Assembly (NCBI GenBank): GCA_002748015.1
Contig: PDRH01000038.1
Coordinates: forward strand, 1 to 19,544
DNA length: 19,544 nucleotides
From: Bacteroidota bacterium
Lineage (GTDB): Bacteria; Bacteroidota; Bacteroidia; Bacteroidales; CAJPTX01
Direction of reading: 5' to 3'
Below the pieces are notes generated by a model. That model worked only from the letters and a program-made list of their open reading frames with translations. It made no database searches and was not told the DNA's origin. Each line of letters starts with the position of its first letter. Within the stretch, counting starts at the first letter, position 1. Shown here piece by piece: positions 13,826-19,544 of this stretch. The translations under genes and the position numbers were made by a program.

Positions 13826-14185
13826 ATGGCATTGACAAAGAGAGAGACGCGTCTGCGCATAAAGAAGCGTATTCGTCGTCGTATAAGTGGTACGGCAGCC
13901 CGTCCTCGGATGACCGTATTCCGTAGCAATAAGCAGATTTACGTTCAGTTCGTGAACGATGATGAGGGCAAGACCCTCGCTTCGGCCTCTTCGCGTGCGG
14001 CTTCCATCGTGGAGCAGGGTTCAATGAGCAAGGTGGCTCAGGCGCAGCAGGTGGGGCGTTTGGCTGCTGAAGTGGCAAAGGCTGCAAATATTAGCGAGGT
14101 GGTATTTGACCGTAATGGTTACCAGTACCATGGTCGCGTGAAGGCGCTGGCTGAGGCGGCGCGTGAGGGTGGTTTAATATTCTAA
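13826..14185 (+). CDS. rplR: 50S ribosomal protein L18
   Basis: At 119 aa this is a normal L18 with a basic N-terminal arm (LTKRETRLRIKKRIRRRISG) and the core RPRMTVFRSNKQIYVQFVND (26-45), then a conserved C-terminal YQYHGRVKALAEAAREGGLI. L18 binds 5S rRNA and helps deliver it, with L5, to the central protuberance. It lies 28 nt after rplF and 11 nt before rpsE. Confidence 0.97.
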   Translation: MALTKRETRLRIKKRIRRRISGTAARPRMTVFRSNKQIYVQFVNDDEGKTLASASSRAASIVEQGSMSKVAQAQQVGRLAAEVAKAANISEVVFDRNGYQYHGRVKALAEAAREGGLIF

Positions 14186-14196
14186 ATGAGGTAGAT

Positions 14197-14715
14197 ATGG
14201 CTTTTGAAAAACATGTAAGGGTACGTGCGACGGATCTGGAGCTGAAGGATCGCCTCGTTGGGATACAGCGTGTGGCCAAGGTGACGAAGGGTGGTCGTAC
14301 TTTTAGCTTCTCCGCGATTGTAGTTGTGGGTGATGAGAATGGCGTGGTTGGCTATGGTCTGGGCAAGGCTGGTGAGGTTTCCACTGCGATTGCCAAGGGG
14401 ATTGAGGCGGCCAAGAAGAATCTCTATCGTATTCCTATCCACAAGGGTACGATTCCGCACGAGCAAGAGGCAAAGTTCGGTGGTGCCAAGGTGCTAATCA
14501 AGCCGGCGACCCCTGGTACTGGTGTGACCGCCGGTGGTGCTATGCGCGCCGTGCTGGAGAGCGTAGGCATACGCGACGTATTGGCGAAGAGCAAGGGGTC
14601 TTCCAACCCGCACAACCTGGTTAAGGCTACCATGGCGGCGTTGCTCGAGCTCCGTGATGCTCGTGAGATTGCGCGTCTACGTGGGATAGATTTGGATAAG
14701 GTGTTTAACGGTTAG
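14197..14715 (+). CDS. rpsE: 30S ribosomal protein S5
   Basis: The 172-aa protein has the N-terminal double-stranded RNA-binding domain of S5 (ELKDRLVGIQRVAKVTKGGR; TFSFSAIVVVGDENGVVGYG; LGKAGEVSTAIAKGIEAAKK) and the C-terminal domain with GTGVTAGGAMRAVLESVGIR and SKGSSNPHNLVKATM. The KGGR loop at about 28-31, where spectinomycin-resistance changes occur elsewhere, looks wild type. S5 contributes to decoding accuracy together with S4, which is encoded further along this cluster. It lies 13 nt before rpmD. Confidence 0.98.
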   Translation: MAFEKHVRVRATDLELKDRLVGIQRVAKVTKGGRTFSFSAIVVVGDENGVVGYGLGKAGEVSTAIAKGIEAAKKNLYRIPIHKGTIPHEQEAKFGGAKVLIKPATPGTGVTAGGAMRAVLESVGIRDVLAKSKGSSNPHNLVKATMAALLELRDAREIARLRGIDLDKVFNG

Positions 14716-14728
14716 GAGGGAAGGTATT

Positions 14729-14908
14729 ATGTCGAAGATACGTGTAACACAGGTTCGCAGTTTGATAGGGGCAACCAAGAGCCAGCGTGCGACGATGGCT
14801 ACTTTGGGTCTGCGCCGTATTCGTCATTCGGTGGAGCTAGAAGACAGAGAGGATTTGAAGGGTGCACTTCGTAAGGTGGAGCATCTGGTAGTAATAGAAA
14901 AATTGTAA
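14729..14908 (+). CDS. rpmD: 50S ribosomal protein L30
   Basis: This small gene encodes 59 aa: MSKIRVTQVRSLIGATKSQR at the start, then a helix, TLGLRRIRHSVELED (25-39) and a C-terminal strand EHLVVIEKL. Length and pattern match L30 (about 58-60 aa), and the position between S5 and L15 is the standard one. The start has TTAGGAGGGAAGG upstream, a strong Shine-Dalgarno sequence whose first TAG is the rpsE stop. L30 is a peripheral 50S protein missing in some bacteria. It ends 12 nt before rplO. Confidence 0.96.
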   Translation: MSKIRVTQVRSLIGATKSQRATMATLGLRRIRHSVELEDREDLKGALRKVEHLVVIEKL

Positions 14909-14920
14909 GGGAGGTTCTAG

Positions 14921-15379
14921 ATGTCACAGGATGTTCGTTTAGATAGTTTGCGCCCTAATGCGGGTTCGACTCGTGAGCGTAAGCGCGTAGGTCGTGGCCA
15001 GGGTTCTGGCCGTGGCGGTACGTCGACTCGTGGCCATAAGGGGGCGAAGTCCCGTTCTGGTTACTCTCGTAAGATGGGCTTTGAGGGAGGACAGATGCCC
15101 TTGCAGCGTCGTCTGCCGAAGTTTGGCTTTACCAACCCATTCCGTGTTGAGTATAGCGTTATCAACCTTTCCGACCTGCAGCGTATAGCTGAGTCCAAGT
15201 CGGTAGAGGAGATAACCCCCGAAATTCTGCACGCCCTTGGTGAGGTTCAGAAGCGCGACAAGGTAAAGATCCTCGGTGGTGGTGAGTTGACAAAGAAGCT
15301 GACGGTAGTGGCGGATGCTTTTTCCGCTAGTGCAAAACAGGCAATAGAAGCCCAGGGGGGTACGATAAAAGTTCGTTAG
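14921..15379 (+). CDS. rplO: 50S ribosomal protein L15
   Basis: The 152-aa protein has the long basic N-terminal extension of L15 that threads into the 50S core: GSTRERKRVGRGQGSGRGGT (16-35), STRGHKGAKSRSGYSRKMGF and EGGQMPLQRRLPKFGFTNPF. The globular part ends with KILGGGELTKKLTVVADAFS. L15 joins late in 50S assembly. It lies 12 nt after rpmD and only 5 nt before secY, so the SecY channel gene is translated close behind it. Confidence 0.97.
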   Translation: MSQDVRLDSLRPNAGSTRERKRVGRGQGSGRGGTSTRGHKGAKSRSGYSRKMGFEGGQMPLQRRLPKFGFTNPFRVEYSVINLSDLQRIAESKSVEEITPEILHALGEVQKRDKVKILGGGELTKKLTVVADAFSASAKQAIEAQGGTIKVR

Positions 15380-15384
15380 GGTCT

Positions 15385-16704
15385 ATGAGAAAGTTCATCG
15401 AAACGCTCAAGAATATTGCGAAGATTGAGGATCTTCGTAAGCGTATAATCTATACGCTTGGAATACTCCTGGTCTATCGTCTTGGGAGCTTCGTTGTACT
15501 CCCAGGTATCGACCCAACGCAGCTTGGTGCTCTTCAGCGTCAGACAGAGGATGGAATGATGAGCCTCCTGAATATGTTTTCAGGAGGCGCTTTCAGCAAC
15601 GCCTCGATATTTGCGCTGGGCATAATGCCCTATATCTCTGCCTCGATTGTTGTTCAGCTGCTGGGGATGGCTCTGCCCTACTTCCAGCGTTTGCAGCGTG
15701 AGGGGGAGAGTGGCTTCAGAAAAATCAATCAGATAACCCGCTATTTGACTGTTGCTATTCTGGCTCTTCAAGCCCCGGGGTATCTTGCCAATCTTCACTA
15801 CCAGCTTCCTGCAAGCGCATTCGCTGTGCAGGGGGTATACTTTACAATCATGGCGACCATCATCCTCATTGCAGGCACGATGTTCGTTATGTGGCTCGGA
15901 GAGCGTATAACGGAGAAGGGGATAGGTAATGGCATATCGCTCATCATTATGATCGGTATTATAGCTCGTTTGCCCTTTGCCTTTGCTGCTGAGTTTTTCA
16001 ACCGTGCAGAGGAGATGGCGGGGGGGCTGGTTATGTTCCTTGTAGAGCTGGTTGTCCTCTTTGTTGTATTTATGTTCTCGATTCTACTGGTGCAGGGTAC
16101 TCGTAAGATTCCCGTTCAGTACGCAAAGCGTATTGTTGGTAATCGCCAGTACGGGGGGGCTCGCCAGTACATCCCGCTGAAGGTTAATGCTGCTGGGGTT
16201 ATGCCGATCATCTTTGCTCAGGCGTTGATGATGCTGCCAGCACTGTTCTTTAGCTCGCAGGAGAATCCTTCTGGCTTCGCTGCGGCGTTTACGAATATTG
16301 CAGGCTTTTGGTACAACTTTACCCTGGCGTTGCTAATTATCGTCTTCACGTACTTCTACACGGCGATTACGGTTAATCCTAACCAGATGGCTGAGGACAT
16401 GAAGCGAAATGGTGGCTTCATCCCTGGGGTTAAGCCTGGGCGTAAGACGGTGGAGTTTCTCTACGAAATAATCTCTCGCATTACGCTACCGGGAGCGATA
16501 TTTCTTGCGCTCATAGCGATACTGCCGTCGTTCGCCGTGATGTTTGATGTCAATACGCAGTTTGCGCAGTTCTACGGTGGGACTTCGCTCCTAATTCTTG
16601 TTGGCGTGGTGCTAGACACGCTCCAGCAGATTGAGAGCTACCTTCTGATGCGCCATTACGATGGCTTGATGGGTAGTGGCAAGGTTAAAGGGCGTAGGGG
16701 TTAG
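15385..16704 (+). CDS. secY: Preprotein translocase channel subunit SecY
   Basis: The 439-aa protein is a ten-helix membrane channel, the core of the Sec pathway for exporting and inserting proteins across the inner membrane. Visible marks: a cytoplasmic N-terminal helix (1-20), TM1 (21-40), the plug and TM2 region SGGAFSNASIFALGIMPYIS (66-85), GERITEKGIGNGISLIIMIG (172-191), VNAAGVMPIIFAQALMMLPA (267-286), the cytoplasmic loop VNPNQMAEDMKRNGGFIPG (330-348), and a basic C-terminal tail ending KGRRG. No signal peptide is expected. The porin encoded at the left of the window would be a client. It lies 5 nt after rplO and 21 nt before map. Confidence 0.98.
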   Translation: MRKFIETLKNIAKIEDLRKRIIYTLGILLVYRLGSFVVLPGIDPTQLGALQRQTEDGMMSLLNMFSGGAFSNASIFALGIMPYISASIVVQLLGMALPYFQRLQREGESGFRKINQITRYLTVAILALQAPGYLANLHYQLPASAFAVQGVYFTIMATIILIAGTMFVMWLGERITEKGIGNGISLIIMIGIIARLPFAFAAEFFNRAEEMAGGLVMFLVELVVLFVVFMFSILLVQGTRKIPVQYAKRIVGNRQYGGARQYIPLKVNAAGVMPIIFAQALMMLPALFFSSQENPSGFAAAFTNIAGFWYNFTLALLIIVFTYFYTAITVNPNQMAEDMKRNGGFIPGVKPGRKTVEFLYEIISRITLPGAIFLALIAILPSFAVMFDVNTQFAQFYGGTSLLILVGVVLDTLQQIESYLLMRHYDGLMGSGKVKGRRG

Positions 16705-16714
16705 TTCCTACTAA

Positions 16715-16722
16715 TATGTTTG
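16715..16722 (+). promoter_or_regulatory. Possible -7 box (TATGTTTG) before map
   Basis: TATGTTTG matches the Bacteroidota -7 consensus TAnnTTTG and lies in the secY-map gap, ending 3 nt before the map ATG. No TTTG or TTG is seen 19-20 nt upstream. It may be chance: with six fixed bases, several matches are expected in a window this size. Confidence 0.2.
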
Positions 16723-16725
16723 CGT

Positions 16726-17517
16726 ATGTCTGTTGGTAAGCCCATTCTTAAGTCCCCAGAGGAGATAGAGATACTCCGCAAGAACAATGTTCTAGTTGCT
16801 AGGACTTTGGCAGAGATAGCTCCTAAGGTTCGTCCTGGTGTTAAGACCATCGAGCTGGATCGTTTGGCAGAGGAGTTCATCCGTGATAATGGGGCACTAC
16901 CCGGCTTTAAGGGCTATCAGGGCTTCCCTTATACGCTCTGCATCTCGGTTAATGATGCGGTAGTTCATGGTTTCCCTAGCTCCTATGAGCTTAAGGAGGG
17001 GGATATCGCTTCTATAGATTGCGGAACGATTTTAGAGGGGTTCTTTGGTGATTCTGCTTTTACGTTTCCTGTGGGAGAAATCTCTGATGAAGCGCAGAAG
17101 CTACTAGATAGAACTCGGGAGAGCCTTGAGCGCGGTATAGGTGCGATTCGGAAGGGCGCACGTACCGGTGACATCGGGCATGCGGTTCAGAGCTATGTTG
17201 AGTCCTTTGGTTATGGGGTTGTTCGTGAGATGGTCGGTCATGGTCTTGGTCGTACGATGCATGAGGCTCCCGAGGTGCCGAACTATGGCCGTCGTGGTCA
17301 TGGCAAGACTCTCCAGCCTGGGATGGTTATTTGCATAGAACCGATGATAACGGCTGGTAAGCGTCGTATATACTCTGATAGCGATGGGTGGACAATTCGA
17401 ACGACTGACGGAAGCCTAGCGGCTCATTTCGAGAAGGCGGTTGCTGTTCTTCCGGATGGTACAGCTGATGTGTTGACACCCTACGATGAGATAGACGTAG
17501 CTCTAGGTAATAAGTAA
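16726..17517 (+). CDS. map: Type I methionine aminopeptidase
   Basis: The enzyme removes the N-terminal methionine from new proteins in the cytoplasm. I take the ATG at 16726 (MSVGKPILKSPEEIEIL) as the start; an in-frame TTG two codons earlier is possible. The 263-aa pita-bread protein has all metal ligands: D98 (SIDCG), D109 (GDSAF), H172 (GHGLG), E205 (CIEP) and E236 (HFEK), plus the substrate-site His81 (VVHGF). The upstream sequence has no clear Shine-Dalgarno motif but contains TATGTTTG. The location between secY and infA is the usual one in Bacteroidota. It ends with TAA directly followed by TAG. Confidence 0.97.
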   Translation: MSVGKPILKSPEEIEILRKNNVLVARTLAEIAPKVRPGVKTIELDRLAEEFIRDNGALPGFKGYQGFPYTLCISVNDAVVHGFPSSYELKEGDIASIDCGTILEGFFGDSAFTFPVGEISDEAQKLLDRTRESLERGIGAIRKGARTGDIGHAVQSYVESFGYGVVREMVGHGLGRTMHEAPEVPNYGRRGHGKTLQPGMVICIEPMITAGKRRIYSDSDGWTIRTTDGSLAAHFEKAVAVLPDGTADVLTPYDEIDVALGNK

Positions 17518-17534
17518 TAGGAGAGTTGGTAAGG

Positions 17535-17753
17535 ATGGCTAAGCAGGCATCGATAGAGAAAGATGGTGTAATAATTGAGGCGTTGAGTAATGCGATGTTT
17601 CGCGTAGAGCTGGAGAATGGGCACGTTATAACTGCGCACATATCTGGCAAGATGCGGATGCATTACATCAAGATTCTTCCTGGCGATAAGGTCAAGGTGG
17701 AGATGTCCCCCTACGATTTGTCAAAGGGGCGCATTACTTTCCGCTACAAGTAA
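17535..17753 (+). CDS. infA: Translation initiation factor IF-1
   Basis: The 72-aa product is a single OB-fold IF-1: MAKQASIEKDGVIIEALSNA, MFRVELENGHVITAHISGKM (21-40), then RMHYIKILPGDKVKVEMSPY and DLSKGRITFRYK. IF-1 binds the ribosomal A site and works with IF-2 and IF-3 in initiation. The ATG at 17535 gives the standard length; an in-frame TTG at 17526 would add three residues. GGAGAG lies 10 nt or more upstream and AAGG is directly before the ATG. It lies 17 nt after map and 19 nt before rpmJ. Confidence 0.98.
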   Translation: MAKQASIEKDGVIIEALSNAMFRVELENGHVITAHISGKMRMHYIKILPGDKVKVEMSPYDLSKGRITFRYK

Positions 17754-17772
17754 ATAAAGGAATTCTGTAACC

Positions 17773-17892
17773 ATGAAGGTTAGAACATCTGTAAAGAAGC
17801 GCAGCGCAGACTGCAAGATTGTGCGTCGTAAAGGGCGTTTGTACGTGATTTGCAAAAAGAACCCCAAGTTTAAGCAGAGGCAAGGCAAATAA
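17773..17892 (+). CDS. rpmJ: 50S ribosomal protein L36, zinc site half lost
   Basis: This 39-codon gene reads MKVRTSVKKRSADCKIVRRK at the start and ends KFKQRQGK, matching L36 throughout. Zinc-binding L36 uses C11, C14, C27 and H33; here position 11 is Ser, 14 and 27 are still Cys, and 33 is Phe, so tetrahedral zinc binding is unlikely. L36 is a small late-assembling 50S protein. The infA-rpmJ-rpsM order is standard. The 35-nt gap after it contains a promoter-like box. Confidence 0.95.
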   Translation: MKVRTSVKKRSADCKIVRRKGRLYVICKKNPKFKQRQGK

Positions 17893-17896
17893 TGTG

Positions 17897-17904
17897 TACC
17901 TTTG
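17897..17904 (+). promoter_or_regulatory. Candidate internal promoter (TACCTTTG) before rpsM
   Basis: TACCTTTG is identical to the -7 box of the rpsL promoter, and both are followed by CG. It lies in the 35-nt gap between rpmJ and rpsM, so the transcript would have a leader of roughly 15-20 nt before the ATG at 17928. A good -33 TTTG at 19-20 nt is not present; the nearest is a TTTA at 17869. It would give rpsM-rpsK-rpsD-rpoA an extra start. Confidence 0.5.
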
Positions 17905-17927
17905 CGCGAAATTCAGTAGAATAGAGT

Positions 17928-18305
17928 ATGGCACGAATAGTAGGAGTAGATTTACCGAAGAATAAGCGGGGGGAGATAGCGCTGACGTATATTTACGGTA
18001 TTGGCCGTAGCAGCGCCCGTAAGATTTTGGCCGAGGCGTCGATTGACCCGGCAATAAAAGTGCAGGATTGGAGCGACGATCAGGTGGCTGCCATCCGTTC
18101 GATTATCGGCGAGCAGTACAAGGTAGAGGGCGAGCTCCGGTCGGAGGTTCAGCTCAACATCAAGCGTTTGATGGATATCGGTTGCTACCGTGGGATTCGT
18201 CACCGCTTGGGCTTGCCAGTGCGCGGTCAGGGTACTAAGAACAATGCTCGTACTCGCAAGGGTAAGCGTAAGACTGTAGCAAACAAGAAGAAAGCGACCA
18301 AATAA
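17928..18305 (+). CDS. rpsM: 30S ribosomal protein S13
   Basis: The 125-aa protein has the S13 features: MARIVGVDLPKNKRGEIALT, the helix-hairpin-helix YIYGIGRSSARKILAEASID (22-41), and LMDIGCYRGIRHRLGLPVRG followed by a basic tail with KNNARTRKGKRK that reaches the P-site tRNA. With S19 it builds the head side of the B1 bridges to the 50S. It opens the alpha section of the cluster, just after a probable promoter, and ends 8 nt before rpsK. Confidence 0.98.
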   Translation: MARIVGVDLPKNKRGEIALTYIYGIGRSSARKILAEASIDPAIKVQDWSDDQVAAIRSIIGEQYKVEGELRSEVQLNIKRLMDIGCYRGIRHRLGLPVRGQGTKNNARTRKGKRKTVANKKKATK

Positions 18306-18313
18306 GTAGGTTC

Positions 18314-18706
18314 ATGGCAAAGAAATCAGGTTCGTCTAAGCGGAAGAAAAAGGTGCGCGTTGAGCCTATCGGGCAGGCGCACATTCATTCCTCATTCAAT
18401 AATATCATTATCACGCTGGCCAATGCCAACGGTGATGTGATTTCTTGGTCCTCGTCGGGCAAGAATAAGTTCCGTGGTTCCAAGAAGAATACCCCCTATG
18501 CGGCGCAGGTGTGTGCACAGGACTGTGCCAAGGAAGCGTACGACCTGGGGCTAAGGAAAGTGCGTGTATACGTGAAAGGCCCGGGTTCTGGTCGTGAGTC
18601 TGCGATACGCTCGCTTCATAATGCGGGTATAGAGGTCATGGAGATTATCGATGTTACTCCCATGCCCCACAACGGCTGTCGTCCTCCTAAGCGTCGCCGT
18701 GTGTAA
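18314..18706 (+). CDS. rpsK: 30S ribosomal protein S11
   Basis: The 130-aa product is S11: AHIHSSFNNIIITLANANGD (23-42), ISWSSSGKNKFRGSKKNTPY, VRVYVKGPGSGRESAIRSLH, and the C-terminal DVTPMPHNGCRPPKRRRV. S11 is part of the 30S platform and lies along the mRNA path near the E site. The C-terminal HNG is the site of isoaspartate formation known in E. coli S11. It lies 8 nt after rpsM and 52 nt before rpsD, the longest gap within the cluster. Confidence 0.98.
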   Translation: MAKKSGSSKRKKKVRVEPIGQAHIHSSFNNIIITLANANGDVISWSSSGKNKFRGSKKNTPYAAQVCAQDCAKEAYDLGLRKVRVYVKGPGSGRESAIRSLHNAGIEVMEIIDVTPMPHNGCRPPKRRRV

Positions 18707-18758
18707 TTGTGGCCTTTTAGAGGCGTTTGAATAGCAAAAGAAAAGGAGTAAAAGGAAA

Positions 18759-19367
18759 ATGGCAAGATACACAGGACCTAGGTCAAAGGTGGCACGTAGG
18801 TTTGGTGAACCGATCTTTGGCCCGGACAAGGCCTTGGAGAAGAAGTCCTATCCCCCGGGTGTTCATGGTATTAATAAGCGTCGCCGTAAGGTTTCTGAAT
18901 ATGGCGTTCAGCTGATGGAGAAGCAGAAGGCGAAGCATATCTATGGCCTTCTTGAGCGTCAGTTCTCGAATCTCTTCAAGAAAGCCGCTCGTAAGCGCGG
19001 TGTAACGGGTGAAATACTTCTGCAGCTGCTAGAGAGTCGGCTTGACAATGTAGTTTATCGTCTCGGAATAGCTCCGACCCGCGCTGCGGCTCGTCAGCTT
19101 GTTTCCCATCGCCATATCGTTGTAAATGGTCAGGTGGTAAATATCCCTTCGTATACGCTTCGTCCTGGTGACTTGGTTGGTGTGCGTGAGCGTTCTAAGT
19201 CGCTACAGGCAATTAACGATAGCCTGGTTGGCAATCGTGCGCGTAGCTACTCCTGGTTGGAGTGGGATGCACAAGCCAAGGTCGGGAAGTTTCTGGCTGT
19301 TCCTGAGCGGGCAGATATCCCCGAGAACATCAAGGAGCAGCTGATAGTAGAATTGTACTCAAAGTAG
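18759..19367 (+). CDS. rpsD: 30S ribosomal protein S4, zinc-free form
   Basis: The 202-aa protein starts MARYTGPRSKVARRFGEPIF and has KKSYPPGVHGINKRRRKVSE (28-47) and the S4 RNA-binding domain with SRLDNVVYRLGIAPTRAAAR (93-112), QLVSHRHIVVNGQVVNIPSY. There is no cysteine, so this is the zinc-free type. S4 starts 30S assembly and controls accuracy with S5. In E. coli S4 represses the alpha operon; here the 52-nt gap upstream has a small stem GCCT / AGGC (18712-18724) and a strong AAAGGAGTAAAAGG start site. The gene ends with tandem TAGTAG. Confidence 0.97.
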   Translation: MARYTGPRSKVARRFGEPIFGPDKALEKKSYPPGVHGINKRRRKVSEYGVQLMEKQKAKHIYGLLERQFSNLFKKAARKRGVTGEILLQLLESRLDNVVYRLGIAPTRAAARQLVSHRHIVVNGQVVNIPSYTLRPGDLVGVRERSKSLQAINDSLVGNRARSYSWLEWDAQAKVGKFLAVPERADIPENIKEQLIVELYSK

Positions 19368-19380
19368 TAGGTAGGATTAT

Positions 19381-19544
19381 ATGGCGATATTGGATTTTCA
19401 GAGGCCTGACAAGGTCATCATGTTGGAGGGGACTCCTACGAAAGCGAGTTTTGAACTTCGCCCGTTGGAGCCAGGTTATGGAATCACGATCGGGAATTCT
19501 CTTCGTCGTATACTTCTATCCTCCCTTGAGGGCTTCGCCATCTC
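19381..19544 (+). CDS. rpoA: RNA polymerase alpha subunit, N-terminal fragment (cut by window edge)
   Basis: The first 54 codons are present, from the ATG 13 nt after rpsD to the window end, with GTAGGATTAT just upstream. The sequence MAILDFQRPDKVIMLEGTPT is followed by FELRPLEPGYGITIGNSLRR (24-43) and ILLSSLEGFAI, the dimerisation motif that starts the alpha N-terminal domain and nucleates RNA polymerase assembly. The rest, including the C-terminal promoter-contact domain, lies beyond the window, where rplQ normally follows. Confidence 0.97.
   Translation, partial: MAILDFQRPDKVIMLEGTPTKASFELRPLEPGYGITIGNSLRRILLSSLEGFAI

Overview
The window comes from a member of the Bacteroidota, most likely order Bacteroidales. 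A Porphyromonas-like genus is a guess from the mid-50s percent GC feel and the protein sequences, not something I could test. Three things point there: TTTG / TAnnTTTG promoters of the Bacteroidota type, a Porin_10-type outer-membrane porin and a DUF6266-like protein beside the ribosomal cluster, and ribosomal protein variants usual in the phylum (L2 with DHPMGGGEG, L3 with GSLGGSSYP, zinc-free S14 and S4).

Region 1 (1-2525, minus strand) is accessory. At the left edge is the N-terminal 364 codons of a porin (1-1094). It is followed, reading rightwards, by a two-gene unit on the same strand: a DUF6266-like protein (1776-2525) overlapping an unrecognised zinc-ribbon protein (1297-1794). This unit has its own canonical promoter (2573-2604) and ends in a hairpin terminator that contains the stop codon of its last gene.

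Region 2 (2526-2995) is a 470-bp divergent intergenic region. It holds the two back-to-back promoters, a perfect 22-bp inverted repeat (2686-2739) and two smaller hairpins with T-tracts pointing toward rpsL.

Region 3 (2996-19544, plus strand) is the merged str-S10-spc-alpha cluster: rpsL rpsG fusA rpsJ rplC rplD rplW rplB rpsS rplV rpsC rplP rpmC rpsQ rplN rplX rplE rpsN rpsH rplF rplR rpsE rpmD rplO secY map infA rpmJ rpsM rpsK rpsD and the start of rpoA. Spacing is tight (overlaps to 52 bp) and no tuf follows fusA. The main promoter is before rpsL; a second likely promoter with the same TACCTTTG box lies in the rpmJ-rpsM gap, so the alpha part (S13, S11, S4, RNA polymerase alpha) may be separately topped up. 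The cluster supplies most ribosomal core proteins, the translocase EF-G, initiation factor IF-1, the SecY channel into which ribosomes feed nascent chains, the N-terminal methionine peptidase, and RNA polymerase alpha.

Region 3 is conventional in gene content. The unexplained material is in regions 1 and 2: the DUF6266-like/zinc-ribbon pair and the large inverted repeat. I see no CRISPR array, tRNA, rRNA or insertion sequence.
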